From NCBI GenBank assembly GCA_017438845.1, contig JAFRUO010000020.1, positions 126,463 through 190,462 of the forward strand: a stretch of DNA of 64,000 bases, in the 5' to 3' direction. The stretch is from Clostridia bacterium. GTDB lineage: Bacteria; Bacillota; Clostridia; Oscillospirales; Acutalibacteraceae. A program made the translations under genes and the position numbers. Position 1 is the first letter of the stretch; each line of letters opens with the position of its first letter. Shown here one piece after another: positions 57,037-64,000 of this stretch. The notes beneath the pieces were generated by a model. That model was not told the origin of the DNA. It searched no databases and saw only the letters and a list, made by a program, of their open reading frames with translations.

Positions 57037-57667
57037 CGAAATTGCCGATTATTTCTCACGCCACGGCAAAGACTATCTGGCACTCCTCGGCGGTCATATC
57101 GGCATCAGCTTTATTTCGGTAGCCATTGCGATGGCGGTTGCCGTACCGATTGGTATTGCGGTGTACAGAAGCAAAATCGGCAGCACGATAGCTGAACGTT
57201 CTTTCGGCGTACTGCGTATTGTCCCCTCCCTTGCGGTGCTGATTATTCTCATCCCGATTATGGGAACGGGCGTTCTGCCGAGCGTAACGGCACTTACGAT
57301 TCTTGCGATTCCGCCGATACTGATTAACACCGTGCAGGCATTTCAGACCCTGCCGAAAGCTATGCTGGAAGCGGCTGACGGAATGGGAATGAGCACGGCG
57401 CAGAAATTCTTTAAGGTGAAACTACCGCTTGCCTTTCCGCTGATGTTTGCAGGAATACGCACGGCGGTAATTGAGGTAATAGCGAGCGCAACGCTTGCCT
57501 CCTATATCGGCGCAGGCGGACTTGGCGATTTAATCTTCACGGGACTTTCGCTACTACGTTACAGCTTGCTGATTATCGGTGGCGGCTCCGTTGCCATACT
57601 TTCATTATTGACAGGCTTTGTGCTTGACTCAATATATAAACAAATAACGAAATATCAAAGAACTTAA
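57029..57667 (+). CDS. Glycine betaine/choline-type ABC permease (OpuCB/OpuCD-like), first copy
   Basis: 212 aa from the ATG at 57029. Five to six helices. The OpuC/ProW-type core is 'LGVLRIVPSLAVLIILIPIMGTGVLPSVTALTILAIPPILINTVQAFQTLPKAMLEAADGMGMSTAQKFFKVKLPLAFPLMFAGIRTA', containing the EAA loop ('EAADGMGM'). 'ATLASYIGAGGLGDLIFTGL' is the family end. It forms the pore with the second permease at 59315. It overlaps the MDR gene by eight bases, so the transporter appears to belong to the same transcription unit as the redox genes. Confidence 0.9.
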   Translation: MISEIADYFSRHGKDYLALLGGHIGISFISVAIAMAVAVPIGIAVYRSKIGSTIAERSFGVLRIVPSLAVLIILIPIMGTGVLPSVTALTILAIPPILINTVQAFQTLPKAMLEAADGMGMSTAQKFFKVKLPLAFPLMFAGIRTAVIEVIASATLASYIGAGGLGDLIFTGLSLLRYSLLIIGGGSVAILSLLTGFVLDSIYKQITKYQRT

Positions 57668-57678
57668 GGAGAGAAATT

Positions 57679-58563
57679 ATGAAAAAAATATTTGCGGTTT
57701 TATTATCACTTACACTCATTCTTGCAGTATTTGCAGGCTGTTCGGCAAAGGGCGGCAGCACGGCAAAGGTTAGAGTAGCATCAAAAGACTTTACTGAAAA
57801 CGAAATTGTTGCAGAGGTTTATGCTCTTGCTCTTGAAGATGCAGGCATTAAGGTTGAAAGAATTATGGACGTAGGCTCAAGCGTTATCCACACCTCGCTC
57901 ACAAGCAACGAAATTGACCTCTATCCTGAATACACCGGAACGGGCTTAATCTCCATTCTGAATATGGACCCGATTACCGACCCCGAAGAAGTATATAACA
58001 CGGTTAAAGATGAATACGAAAAGCAGTTCAAGGTAACGTGGCTTGACTACTCTGCCGCTAACGACGGTCAGGGACTTGTTATCCGTACTGAAACGGCAGA
58101 AAAATACGGCATAAAGACAATCTCCGATATGCAGAAGTATGCAACGGAACTTCGCTTTGCTTCGCAGGGTGAATTTGACGAAAGAGCGGACGGTATTCCC
58201 GCCCTTGAAGCCACCTACGGCGAGCTGAAATGGAAATCAAGCAAGGTATATGATAACTCGCTGAAATACGAGGTGCTTGCCAACAATGAAGCAGACGTCA
58301 GCCCTGCTTATACAACCGAAGGCAGACTGACCGAAGAGCAGTTCACTCTCCTTGAAGATGACAAGCAGGTATGGCCCCCGTATAACCTTGCGCCCGTTGT
58401 CCGTGATGAGGTTTTGGAAGCGCATCCCGAAATCGCTGATGTACTGAATAAGGTCAGCGCCGCTTTTACAACGGAAAACATTACCGCCCTCAACGCCAAG
58501 GTTGATATTGACGGCGAGGAATACACCGACGTTGCAAGAGAATTTTACGAATCCATAAAATAG
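57679..58563 (+). CDS. Glycine betaine/choline-type substrate-binding lipoprotein
   Basis: 294 aa. Lipoprotein signal 'MKKIFAVLLSLTLILAVFAGC' with the lipidated Cys at 21. The mature part matches OpuAC/OpuCC-type proteins: 'VRVASKDFTENEIVAEVYALALEDAGIKVERIMDVGSSVIHTSLTSNEIDLYPEYTGTGL' and 'LAPVVRDEVLEAHPEIADVLNKVSAAFTTENITALNAKVD'. It is anchored outside and binds a quaternary amine, such as betaine, choline or carnitine; the exact ligand is not determinable. AAGGAGAG precedes the ATG. Confidence 0.92.
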   Translation: MKKIFAVLLSLTLILAVFAGCSAKGGSTAKVRVASKDFTENEIVAEVYALALEDAGIKVERIMDVGSSVIHTSLTSNEIDLYPEYTGTGLISILNMDPITDPEEVYNTVKDEYEKQFKVTWLDYSAANDGQGLVIRTETAEKYGIKTISDMQKYATELRFASQGEFDERADGIPALEATYGELKWKSSKVYDNSLKYEVLANNEADVSPAYTTEGRLTEEQFTLLEDDKQVWPPYNLAPVVRDEVLEAHPEIADVLNKVSAAFTTENITALNAKVDIDGEEYTDVAREFYESIK

Positions 58564-58572
58564 GAAAATATT

Positions 58573-59322
58573 ATGATTGCTGTTGAATTAAAAAATGTAA
58601 ATAAGCAGTTTAAGGGACAGACAACTCCTGCGCTTGATAACGTCAGCGTGCAGATTGAGGAGGGCGAGTTCGTAACTGTTCTCGGCTCCTCGGGCTGCGG
58701 CAAAACAACGCTGATTAAAATGCTCAACCGTCTTTATGAGGCGGATAGCGGCGAAATCTTTCTTTTCGGTAAGAACATAAAGGAACAAAACCCCGTTGAA
58801 CTTCGCAGAAAAATCGGCTACGTTATTCAGCAAATCGGACTGTTTCCGCATATGACGGTAAAGGCAAATATTGCCACTATTCCAAAAATTCTGAAATGGG
58901 ACAAAAAGCGTATAGACAAGGAAACCGACAGAATGCTGCGCCTTGTTCAACTTGAGCCTGACGAATTCCGTGACCGTTATCCCGCACAGCTTTCTGGCGG
59001 TCAGCAGCAGAGAATCGGACTTGCAAGAGCGCTTATCTGCGACCCGAGAATTATGCTTCTTGACGAGCCGTTCGGTGCGATTGACGCCATCAACCGTGAA
59101 ATTCTGCAAAATGAGTTGAAAGCCATTCATCAGAAATCGGGCAGGACGTATCTGTTCGTTACCCACGATATCCGTGAGGCGCTGAAACTCGGCACAAAGG
59201 TTATCATCATGAACGAGGGCAAAATCCTTCAGTACGATACACCCGAAAACATCATAAATAATCCTGCAAATGAGTTTGTTGAGAACCTTATTCGTACAGC
59301 CGAACTGAAAGGCGGTGCGTGA
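58573..59322 (+). CDS. Glycine betaine/choline-type ABC transporter ATPase
   Basis: 249 aa. Walker A 'GSSGCGKTT' (38-46), Q-loop 'GYVIQQIGLFPHMTV', signature 'LSGGQQQRIGLARAL', Walker B 'IMLLDEPFGAID' and switch 'FVTHDIREAL'. Unlike many OpuCA proteins it has no C-terminal CBS pair, so osmotic gating through CBS domains is absent. This may mean the system is a nutrient rather than osmoprotectant importer. It overlaps the second permease gene by eight bases if that starts at its GTG. Confidence 0.92.
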   Translation: MIAVELKNVNKQFKGQTTPALDNVSVQIEEGEFVTVLGSSGCGKTTLIKMLNRLYEADSGEIFLFGKNIKEQNPVELRRKIGYVIQQIGLFPHMTVKANIATIPKILKWDKKRIDKETDRMLRLVQLEPDEFRDRYPAQLSGGQQQRIGLARALICDPRIMLLDEPFGAIDAINREILQNELKAIHQKSGRTYLFVTHDIREALKLGTKVIIMNEGKILQYDTPENIINNPANEFVENLIRTAELKGGA

Positions 59323-59956
59323 TTTGATAGATTACTTCGCAAAGCATTCCGATATGCTGATGTCTGCCTTTTTAGAGCATTTGCAGATTGTATTTATTAC
59401 GCTGATAATATCTATTGTTTTAGCGGCGGTCATTTCCTATCTGCTCTTGAAATCAAAAAAGGCAACAAATATCACGGTTAATATTTTCAGCCAGATATAT
59501 TCCATTCCTTCGCTTGCACTCTTTGCGTTGCTGATACCGCTTCTCGGCCTCGGCAACAAAACGGCAATTCCCGTGCTGGTGCTTTACAATCAATACCTTC
59601 TCATACGAAATATTATGACGGGTATGCAGCAGGTAGATAGAAGCCTACTTGAAGCCGGAACAGGAATGGGAATGAACAAGTGGCAACTCGTTACAAAAGT
59701 GCAGGTGCCGCTGGCAATGCCCTCCATTATTGCGGGTATCCGCCTTGCGATTATCTCCACAACGGGTATCGCAACGATTGCGGCAACGATTAACGCAGGC
59801 GGTCTCGGTAAAATTCTGCTGTCAGGACTGCGAACTATGAACACCTACAAGATTGCCTGGGGAACGATTCTTTCCGTTATTATTGCTCTTGTAGCAGATA
59901 TGGTATTAAAGCTGCTGGAAAAGAAAACAAAAGCCACTAAGCTGAATGAAATATAA
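59315..59956 (+). CDS. Glycine betaine/choline-type ABC permease, second copy
   Basis: 213 aa if it starts at the GTG at 59315; a TTG at 59324 gives a better distance from AAGGCGG and is an equally good candidate. The core is 'QIYSIPSLALFALLIPLLGLGNKTAIPVLVLYNQYLLIRNIMTGMQQVDRSLLEAGTGMGMNKWQLVTKVQVPLAMPSIIAGIRLA' and 'TINAGGLGKILLSGL', paralogous to the 57029 permease. The order permease-SBP-ATPase-permease is a rearranged OpuC operon. Five helices. Confidence 0.9.
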   Translation: MRDLIDYFAKHSDMLMSAFLEHLQIVFITLIISIVLAAVISYLLLKSKKATNITVNIFSQIYSIPSLALFALLIPLLGLGNKTAIPVLVLYNQYLLIRNIMTGMQQVDRSLLEAGTGMGMNKWQLVTKVQVPLAMPSIIAGIRLAIISTTGIATIAATINAGGLGKILLSGLRTMNTYKIAWGTILSVIIALVADMVLKLLEKKTKATKLNEI

Positions 59957-59976
59957 CTATTCAAAACGGTGATAAA

Positions 59977-60489
59977 ATGCATTTCAAATACTGTCCGGAA
60001 TGCGGACGAAAGCTTACAGATAAACAGGCTGGTGATGACGGATTAATTCCGTTTTGTGAAGTCTGTGAACAATACTATTTTGATATTTTTCCAAGTTGCG
60101 TTATAGTGCTGACCTATAACGAATTTGACGAGATTGCACTATGCAGACAGTCATATCTTTCCGATACATATTTCAATATCACATCAGGATTTATGGAGGT
60201 CGGTGAAACGGCAGAAGAAGCTGCGGTGCGTGAAGTCAAAGAGGAACTCGGTATTGACGTTACTGAGCTCACATATGCAAAAACGCATTGGTTCAGCCCA
60301 AAAGGACTGCTGATGCACGGCTTTATAGCATTTGCAAAAAAGAAAGATTTTCGGTTATCTGCAGAGGTCGACGAAGCAAAATGGGTGCCTGCGCTTGAAG
60401 CACCGAAAATAATGTTTCCCGAAAGTCCAAGCAATGCAATTTATCCGATTTACCGACAGTTTCTTAAGATGAGAGGTCTATCTGAATAA
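59977..60489 (+). CDS. NUDIX hydrolase with N-terminal zinc ribbon (NudC-like)
   Basis: 170 aa. 'FKYCPECGRKLTDKQAGDDGLIPFCEVCEQYYFDIFPSCVIVLTYN' is a zinc ribbon with CxxC...CxxC. The NUDIX box 'SGFMEVGETAEEAAVREVKEELG' follows at about 70-92. This order is that of NADH pyrophosphatase NudC, although the N-terminal domain of full NudC is missing. It could hydrolyse NADH or decap NAD-capped RNA; narrower claims are not supported. It begins 20 bp after the permease stop and may end the transporter operon. Confidence 0.85.
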   Translation: MHFKYCPECGRKLTDKQAGDDGLIPFCEVCEQYYFDIFPSCVIVLTYNEFDEIALCRQSYLSDTYFNITSGFMEVGETAEEAAVREVKEELGIDVTELTYAKTHWFSPKGLLMHGFIAFAKKKDFRLSAEVDEAKWVPALEAPKIMFPESPSNAIYPIYRQFLKMRGLSE

Positions 60490-60520
60490 AAAATGATACT
60501 AACGAAAGGCGGTGAGGCAG

Positions 60521-61462
60521 ATGATCATTAATACCGGACAACGCACGGACATCCCCGCGTTTTATGCCGAATGGTTTGCCAACAGGCTTAAAGAGGGGTT
60601 CGTCTGCGTTCGCAATCCGTATTATCCGAATCAAGTCAGCCGTTACCGTCTTGACCCAAGTGTTGTTGATATAATCGGTTTCTGCACAAAAAATCCTGCG
60701 CCGATGTTCCCGTATATGGAACTGCTGAAGGATTATGGTCAGTACTGGTTTGTTACAATTACGCCCTACGGCAAGGATATAGAACCTAACGTTCCCGACA
60801 AGCACAAGCTTTTAGAGAATTTCAAAAGGCTTTCAGATATAGTCGGCGTTAATTCTGTCGGTTGGAGATATGACCCGATATTCATTACTGACAAATACAC
60901 TTTGGATTATCATCTTCGTGCATTTGACAAAATGGCAACGGCACTTGAAGGTTATACCAAAACTGTTGTTATCAGTTTTATTGACCTCTATCCGAAGGTA
61001 AAGCGGAATTTTCCCGAAGCCAAGGAGGTTACAGCGGAAGAACGCCTTGCTCTCGGAAAGGAATTTATAAGAATCGCTACCGCTCACGGTATGACCGTAA
61101 AGCCGTGCGCCGAGGGTGATGAGCTCTCTGAATTCGGTGCAGACTGCAGCGGTTGTATGAAAATCAGCGATTATGAAAAAGCAATCGGCAAACGGCTGAA
61201 TGCGCCCAAAAAGAAAGGCGCAAGGGCTGAATGTGCCTGCTATCTCGCTTGCGATATCGGCGCGTATAACACCTGTAAGCATCTTTGCAGGTATTGCTAT
61301 GCAAACGCAGAGCCGTCAAAGGTTTTGGAGAAAAGCAGTATGCACGACTCGAACTCTCCGTTTTTAATCGGTAATTACAGTGACGGCGACATTATTCACG
61401 ATGTGCCGCAAAAATCGTGGATAGACGAACAGACAACATTTAACGAGGCAAGGAGTGAATAA
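60521..61462 (+). CDS. DUF1848 family protein
   Basis: 313 aa from the ATG at 60521 (AAAGGCGGTGAGG upstream). It starts 'MIINTGQRTDIPAFYAEWFANRLKEGFVCVRNPYYPNQVSRYRL', the standard DUF1848 beginning. Toward the C-terminus is a Cys-rich block 'CACYLACDIGAYNTCKHLCRYCYAN', where C-x3-C-x7-C-x3-C-x2-C spacing could hold an Fe-S cluster, as in some radical-SAM-like proteins ('CRYCYAN' resembles CxxC-Y). The biochemical role is unknown. Another Cys set, 'GADCSGCMKI', precedes it. Confidence 0.85.
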   Translation: MIINTGQRTDIPAFYAEWFANRLKEGFVCVRNPYYPNQVSRYRLDPSVVDIIGFCTKNPAPMFPYMELLKDYGQYWFVTITPYGKDIEPNVPDKHKLLENFKRLSDIVGVNSVGWRYDPIFITDKYTLDYHLRAFDKMATALEGYTKTVVISFIDLYPKVKRNFPEAKEVTAEERLALGKEFIRIATAHGMTVKPCAEGDELSEFGADCSGCMKISDYEKAIGKRLNAPKKKGARAECACYLACDIGAYNTCKHLCRYCYANAEPSKVLEKSSMHDSNSPFLIGNYSDGDIIHDVPQKSWIDEQTTFNEARSE

Positions 61463-61545
61463 ACATTCCTTGTTTTTTTGCTATCAAAACACAAAACCTT
61501 TTCACAGAAATATCTAAAAGGAATTAGAAATCACAAAAAAAGGTC

Positions 61546-61602
61546 TTGACAAAGTTTTTGGGATATGATATATTGTATTTGCTATCCGATACATTATGTA
61601 TC
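61546..61602 (+). promoter_or_regulatory. Promoter and dyad operator of the LexA-like gene
   Basis: TTGACA (61546-61551) and TATATT (61569-61574) are 17 bp apart. GATACATTATGTATC (61588-61602) is a perfect dyad around the likely transcription start, a probable operator for self-repression. Confidence 0.7.
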
Positions 61603-61626
61603 TGTTATATTTTTGGAGATGTTTTT

Positions 61627-62253
61627 ATGAGAAGTAAAGACCAGGGTCTGATGCAAAGGATAAAGGATTTTTGCGAGGAATATTACCTTGAACATAATCA
61701 GTCGCCGTCCTGTATTTGCATTGGCAAGGAATTCGGTATTACTCGGAATACCGCTTACCGCTATCTCGTTGAGATGCGTGAAAAAGGTATGATTGATTAT
61801 GAAAACGGAAGTATTCATACCGATAAAACGAATAAGGTAAACGCTGAGTTCTCTAACGCCGCACTTGTCGGCAGTATCCCCTGTGGTTCTCCCGAAGAAG
61901 AGTTCGAGGAGATAGAAGAAATCGTTCAGTTGCCTGTTTCCGTTTTCGGTAAAGGCGAATTTTATCTTCTCCGTGCAAGCGGCGAATCAATGATAGACGT
62001 TGGTATTTTCGACGGCGATTTGCTAGTAATAAGAAAACAGTCGAAAGCCGTTGACGGCGATATTGTTGTAGCCCTCACTCCGGATAATACGAATACACTT
62101 AAAACAATCTATTTTGATAAAGAAAAAGGTGAAGTTATACTTCATCCCGAGAATAAAAATATGGAGGATATGCGCTATCCCTACTGCACGGTACAAGGCG
62201 TGCTCAAAAGCGTAATTAAAGACGTGGAGGATATTAAAAAACGAAGAATATGA
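61627..62253 (+). CDS. LexA-like (S24 peptidase) repressor
   Basis: 208 aa from the ATG at 61627 (TTGGAGATG upstream). It has an N-terminal winged HTH ('RIKDFCEEYYLEHNQSPSCICIGKEFGITRNTAYRYLVEMREKGMID') and a C-terminal S24 domain with 'ALVGSIPCGSPEE' (cleavage site Cys86-Gly87), 'LLRASGESMIDVGIFDGDLLVI' (nucleophile Ser121) and 'NTLKTIYFD' (general-base Lys159). Positions match LexA, but the scissile bond is Cys-Gly, as in UmuD, rather than Ala-Gly. It probably represses the mobile element genes until RecA is activated by DNA damage. It overlaps the small zinc-finger gene by four bases. Confidence 0.88.
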   Translation: MRSKDQGLMQRIKDFCEEYYLEHNQSPSCICIGKEFGITRNTAYRYLVEMREKGMIDYENGSIHTDKTNKVNAEFSNAALVGSIPCGSPEEEFEEIEEIVQLPVSVFGKGEFYLLRASGESMIDVGIFDGDLLVIRKQSKAVDGDIVVALTPDNTNTLKTIYFDKEKGEVILHPENKNMEDMRYPYCTVQGVLKSVIKDVEDIKKRRI

Positions 62254-62498
62254 ATAACACAAAAAATTATCTTCCGAGAATAAAATGTCCTGCTTGCGGC
62301 AGCACTTTGTTACTCTGCGGAAACAAGGAACTTAAAAATGCAACAACCGCTGTTGTGATTACTGATAAGTCTGAAATCACCGGCGATTTAATCATCCGTT
62401 GCAAGTGCTGTAAGAGCGACGTAATGCTTCATACAGACACCAAAAAATACGAAAATTCAATAATCAAATTGCCGATTCAGGGTAACGCTTCGGCGTAG
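62250..62498 (+). CDS. Small zinc-ribbon protein
   Basis: 82 aa, start ATG overlapping the repressor stop (ATGA). 'IKCPACGSTLLLCGNKELKN...LIIRCKCCKSDVMLHTD' holds two CxxC pairs, a rubredoxin-like zinc ribbon similar to Com-type proteins of phages and mobile elements. Predicted soluble; function unknown, perhaps regulatory. It is co-transcribed with the LexA-like gene. Confidence 0.7.
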   Translation: MNNTKNYLPRIKCPACGSTLLLCGNKELKNATTAVVITDKSEITGDLIIRCKCCKSDVMLHTDTKKYENSIIKLPIQGNASA

Positions 62499-62534
62499 TA
62501 AAATAGCATCCGCACATCTGTGAACATGTGAGTA

Positions 62535-62587
62535 ACGGGTAGGTATTGTGTCAGACTAACTGACATTTATACCTGCCCGTTTTCTGT
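62535..62587 (+). terminator. Nested double hairpin, terminator or attenuator
   Basis: The outer stem ACGGGTAGGTAT/ATACCTGCCCGT (62535-62546/62569-62580, one G-U pair) encloses TGTCAG-ACTAA-CTGACA (62549-62565). TTTCTGTTT follows. It separates the repressor unit from the HTH gene. Confidence 0.65.
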
Positions 62588-62610
62588 TTAATAATGAAAG
62601 GAATATAAAT

Positions 62611-63015
62611 ATGGATCACTCATTTAAGAAACCCGAATACGAATACAAGCGCGGAGATTTTTTCATTCTCCCTCTCGATATTTTTGACAGAGATTTGTCT
62701 CCTAATGCATTTGCCGTCTATGGCGCGCTTGCATATTTTTGTGATAACAAAGGTCAGTGCTATCCTTCGCGCACGACTATCAGTAATCGCTGCGGCGGGA
62801 TGTCGCTCCCCGTTGTTGACAAAGCGCTGAAGGAATTAGAGGACAAACTGATGATTGATATTGAGCATCAGTTCAAAGACGGTAAGCAGACTACAAATCT
62901 CTATACGCTCTATGACCTTACGGATAAAAAAGATGCGTTAAGACACCTTGTAAAGTTCACTCATAACGAAAACGGAGAGCCTCTGGACTACTTTGAATAC
63001 TACTGGCCCCAATAA
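62611..63015 (+). CDS. Helix-turn-helix protein of a mobile element (replication-initiator-like)
   Basis: 134 aa. 'LSPNAFAVYGALAYFCDNKGQCYPSRTTISNRCGGMSLPVVDKALKELEDKLMID' is an HTH_36-type winged helix, as found at the N-terminus of RepA/replication-initiator-like proteins of IMEs and plasmids. The domain fills most of the protein, and no downstream replication domain is present. It may be a truncated initiator or a regulator. AAAGGAATAT precedes the ATG. Confidence 0.8.
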   Translation: MDHSFKKPEYEYKRGDFFILPLDIFDRDLSPNAFAVYGALAYFCDNKGQCYPSRTTISNRCGGMSLPVVDKALKELEDKLMIDIEHQFKDGKQTTNLYTLYDLTDKKDALRHLVKFTHNENGEPLDYFEYYWPQ

Positions 63016-63027
63016 TTTGAAGAAATT

Positions 63028-63150
63028 ATGGGAAACAGGATTAAGTGCGGCGTCACCGCACGGAATACTGCAGACGGCAGAGCCGACTGCTTTCAAGGGT
63101 TTTCGGTGTTACACAAGTGGCGTCACTATTTTTATAGGAGTTTTGAATGA
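63028..63150 (+). CDS. Possible small open reading frame, 40 aa
   Basis: The frame runs from the ATG at 63028 to a TGA that overlaps the next ATG. It begins 'MGNRIKCGVTARNTADGRADC'. The DNA also contains a GTGCGG-CGT-CCGCAC-like hairpin (about 63050-63066) and is less AT-rich than neighbours, so this could be a structured spacer rather than a gene. No good ribosome site. Kept only because of the ATGA overlap. Confidence 0.25.
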   Translation: MGNRIKCGVTARNTADGRADCFQGFSVLHKWRHYFYRSFE

Positions 63151-63539
63151 GCAAAGAAAGGCATGTATATTATCAGGAGCCTGAACAGGCAAGAAAAATG
63201 GAAGTAGCAATGAAACTTTCGAACTGCATTTCGGAAAGCGACTTTGTTCGTACCGCTATTGATTTCTATATCGGCTATCTGTATCAGCAGGAAAGCCTTG
63301 ATTATCTATCGCCCGTTATCAATCGAAGCATTAAAAATGTCATCGGCGGCGTTGAGAAAAACATCTGCGATATGCTGTTCAAGCTCGCAGTTGATACGGG
63401 AATGACAACGCAGATGGCTGTTGACTTATATGATTTTCCCGAGGGATATTATGACGATTTGCGGCAGAAGATTTCACAGCAGGTTGCAGAAACAAATGGC
63501 ACAATTGATTTTGAAAAACAAAAATCTTTGTATGAATAA
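63147..63539 (+). CDS. Relaxosome accessory-like protein
   Basis: 130 aa. The start, 'MSKERHVYYQEPEQARKMEVAMKLSNCISESDFVRTAIDFYIGYL', has the look of a ribbon-helix-helix module (short strand, then 'SESDFVRTAIDFYI'). The remainder is helical. Such proteins directly precede MobP3 relaxases in Clostridial mobilizable elements and probably bind oriT. GGAGTTTTGA precedes the ATG, and the stop is two bases before the relaxase start. Confidence 0.75.
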   Translation: MSKERHVYYQEPEQARKMEVAMKLSNCISESDFVRTAIDFYIGYLYQQESLDYLSPVINRSIKNVIGGVEKNICDMLFKLAVDTGMTTQMAVDLYDFPEGYYDDLRQKISQQVAETNGTIDFEKQKSLYE

Positions 63540-63541
63540 TT

Positions 63542-64000
63542 ATGGCTAAGATTGTTGTAAGAACACAGTACTATAAAGGCAACCGTACAAAAGGCACGGG
63601 CAAGCTGTTGAAATATATGGCGACGCGCGAAGGTGTTGAAAAGCTGGATACCAACGCAGAGCATAAGCCGAGTACGAAGCAGCAGGATGATTTAATATAC
63701 CGTGCATTCCGTCAATACCCCGATATCTGTATGTACCCCGAATTCGATTCATACGTAAAGAATATGACGAAGGCTAATGCGTCTGAATTACTCTTTGCAA
63801 TCGCGGAACGCAACGCCGATACCGTTGCCGATTTGAAAACGCTTATGCATTACGTTGCAGAGCGTCCCGGCGTTGAAAAGCTCGGCTCACACGGTTTGTT
63901 TTCCGATACGGATGACGATATTGATTTGGAAAAAGCGGCGGAGAAAGTTGCTTCCGTCAACGGAATTGTATTCTCTGATGTAATTAGTTTACGCAGAGAA
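63542..64000 (+). CDS. MobP3-family relaxase (partial, runs off the window)
   Basis: 153 codons are visible: 'MAKIVVRTQYYKGNRTKGTG...LLKYMATREGVEKLD', then 'YPDICMYPEFDSYVKNMTKANASELLFAIAERNAD'. The 'LLKYMATREGVEK' motif is the usual start of MobP3 relaxases of IMEs in Clostridia. The catalytic Tyr and HUH histidines lie beyond the window. The enzyme nicks oriT and leads DNA transfer with helper conjugation machinery. It shows that the right end of the window is inside a mobilizable element. Confidence 0.8.
   Translation, partial: MAKIVVRTQYYKGNRTKGTGKLLKYMATREGVEKLDTNAEHKPSTKQQDDLIYRAFRQYPDICMYPEFDSYVKNMTKANASELLFAIAERNADTVADLKTLMHYVAERPGVEKLGSHGLFSDTDDDIDLEKAAEKVASVNGIVFSDVISLRRE

Noticed and set aside
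1..64000. CRISPR array, rRNA genes or intact tRNA genes
   Set aside because: No regular repeat-spacer pattern, no rRNA sequence and no complete tRNA fold was found; only two tRNA 3' fragments are present.

Overview
The window looks like about 64 kb of chromosome from a gut Clostridia species, most probably Oscillospiraceae/Ruminococcaceae. The evidence is secreted leucine-rich-repeat proteins ending in type I dockerins, many zinc-ribbon membrane proteins, frequent TTG/GTG starts behind strong purine-rich ribosome sites, and IME-type genes (MobP3 relaxase, DUF6809) typical of that group. The genus call is inference. Most of the window has a balanced base composition. The block at about 42.75-47.15 kb is clearly AT-rich and looks imported.

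Layout. 0-3.5 kb: end of a probable ileS, an XRE/membrane regulator divergent from a hemolysin III protein, a palindromic hairpin-rich repeat, and a cytoplasmic GH29 fucosidase. 4-8 kb: an MFS transporter with a membrane-anchored LRR protein, an ArsC/Spx-like protein and a small Cys-motif protein. 8-15.5 kb: a soluble Ser/Thr kinase-like protein, five zinc-ribbon/transmembrane proteins (two with SH3b ectodomains), an SLH-domain surface protein and two small regulators. 15.6-21.6 kb: an oligopeptide ABC transporter (oppBCDF plus binding protein) whose oppD carries an in-frame TAA. 21.7-28 kb: a five-gene operon with an old-yellow-enzyme reductase, SDR, GH2 glycosidase, membrane protein and esterase. 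28-31.3 kb: an HTH/DUF2975 pair and KtrAB potassium uptake. 31.6-34.6 kb: an OmpR-type two-component system. 34.7-40.3 kb: an AgrC/AgrA-like (GHKL/LytTR) two-component system flanked by two secreted LRR-dockerin genes. All three transcription units carry the same pair of 21-bp-spaced direct repeats, so this looks like a small self-contained regulon.

40.4-54.3 kb is an accessory zone. It holds an integrase remnant, a uxaE sugar-acid epimerase gene, and a complete type II-A-like retron (promoter, msr-msd RNA, nucleoside-deoxyribosyltransferase-like effector, reverse transcriptase). Next come a toxSAS (RelA/SpoT-like) toxin with a Panacea-domain antitoxin, a possible nuclease, and a large serine recombinase. 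A run of small housekeeping-type genes follows (AraC, HAD, GNAT, two NUDIX, ASCH, alpha/beta hydrolase). The zone is punctuated by copies of the same repeats and by truncated tRNA 3' ends, which are the footprint of tRNA-targeting integrative elements.

54.4-64 kb: DUF6809, an HxlR-controlled run of a flavin/ferredoxin protein, an MDR oxidoreductase and a glycine-betaine/choline-type ABC transporter, a NUDIX hydrolase and a DUF1848 protein. The window then enters a mobilizable element with a LexA-like repressor, an HTH replication-type protein, a small accessory protein and a MobP3 relaxase cut by the window end. A tRNA-Thr 3' fragment at 54.1 kb could be the left end of that element.

The observations I rate highest are the LytTR/LRR-dockerin regulon with TA-dinucleotide tracts in its promoters, the retron, the toxSAS-Panacea pair with an apparent non-canonical start codon, the nonsense codon in oppD, and a 12-bp dyad shared by the fucosidase and uxaE promoters.
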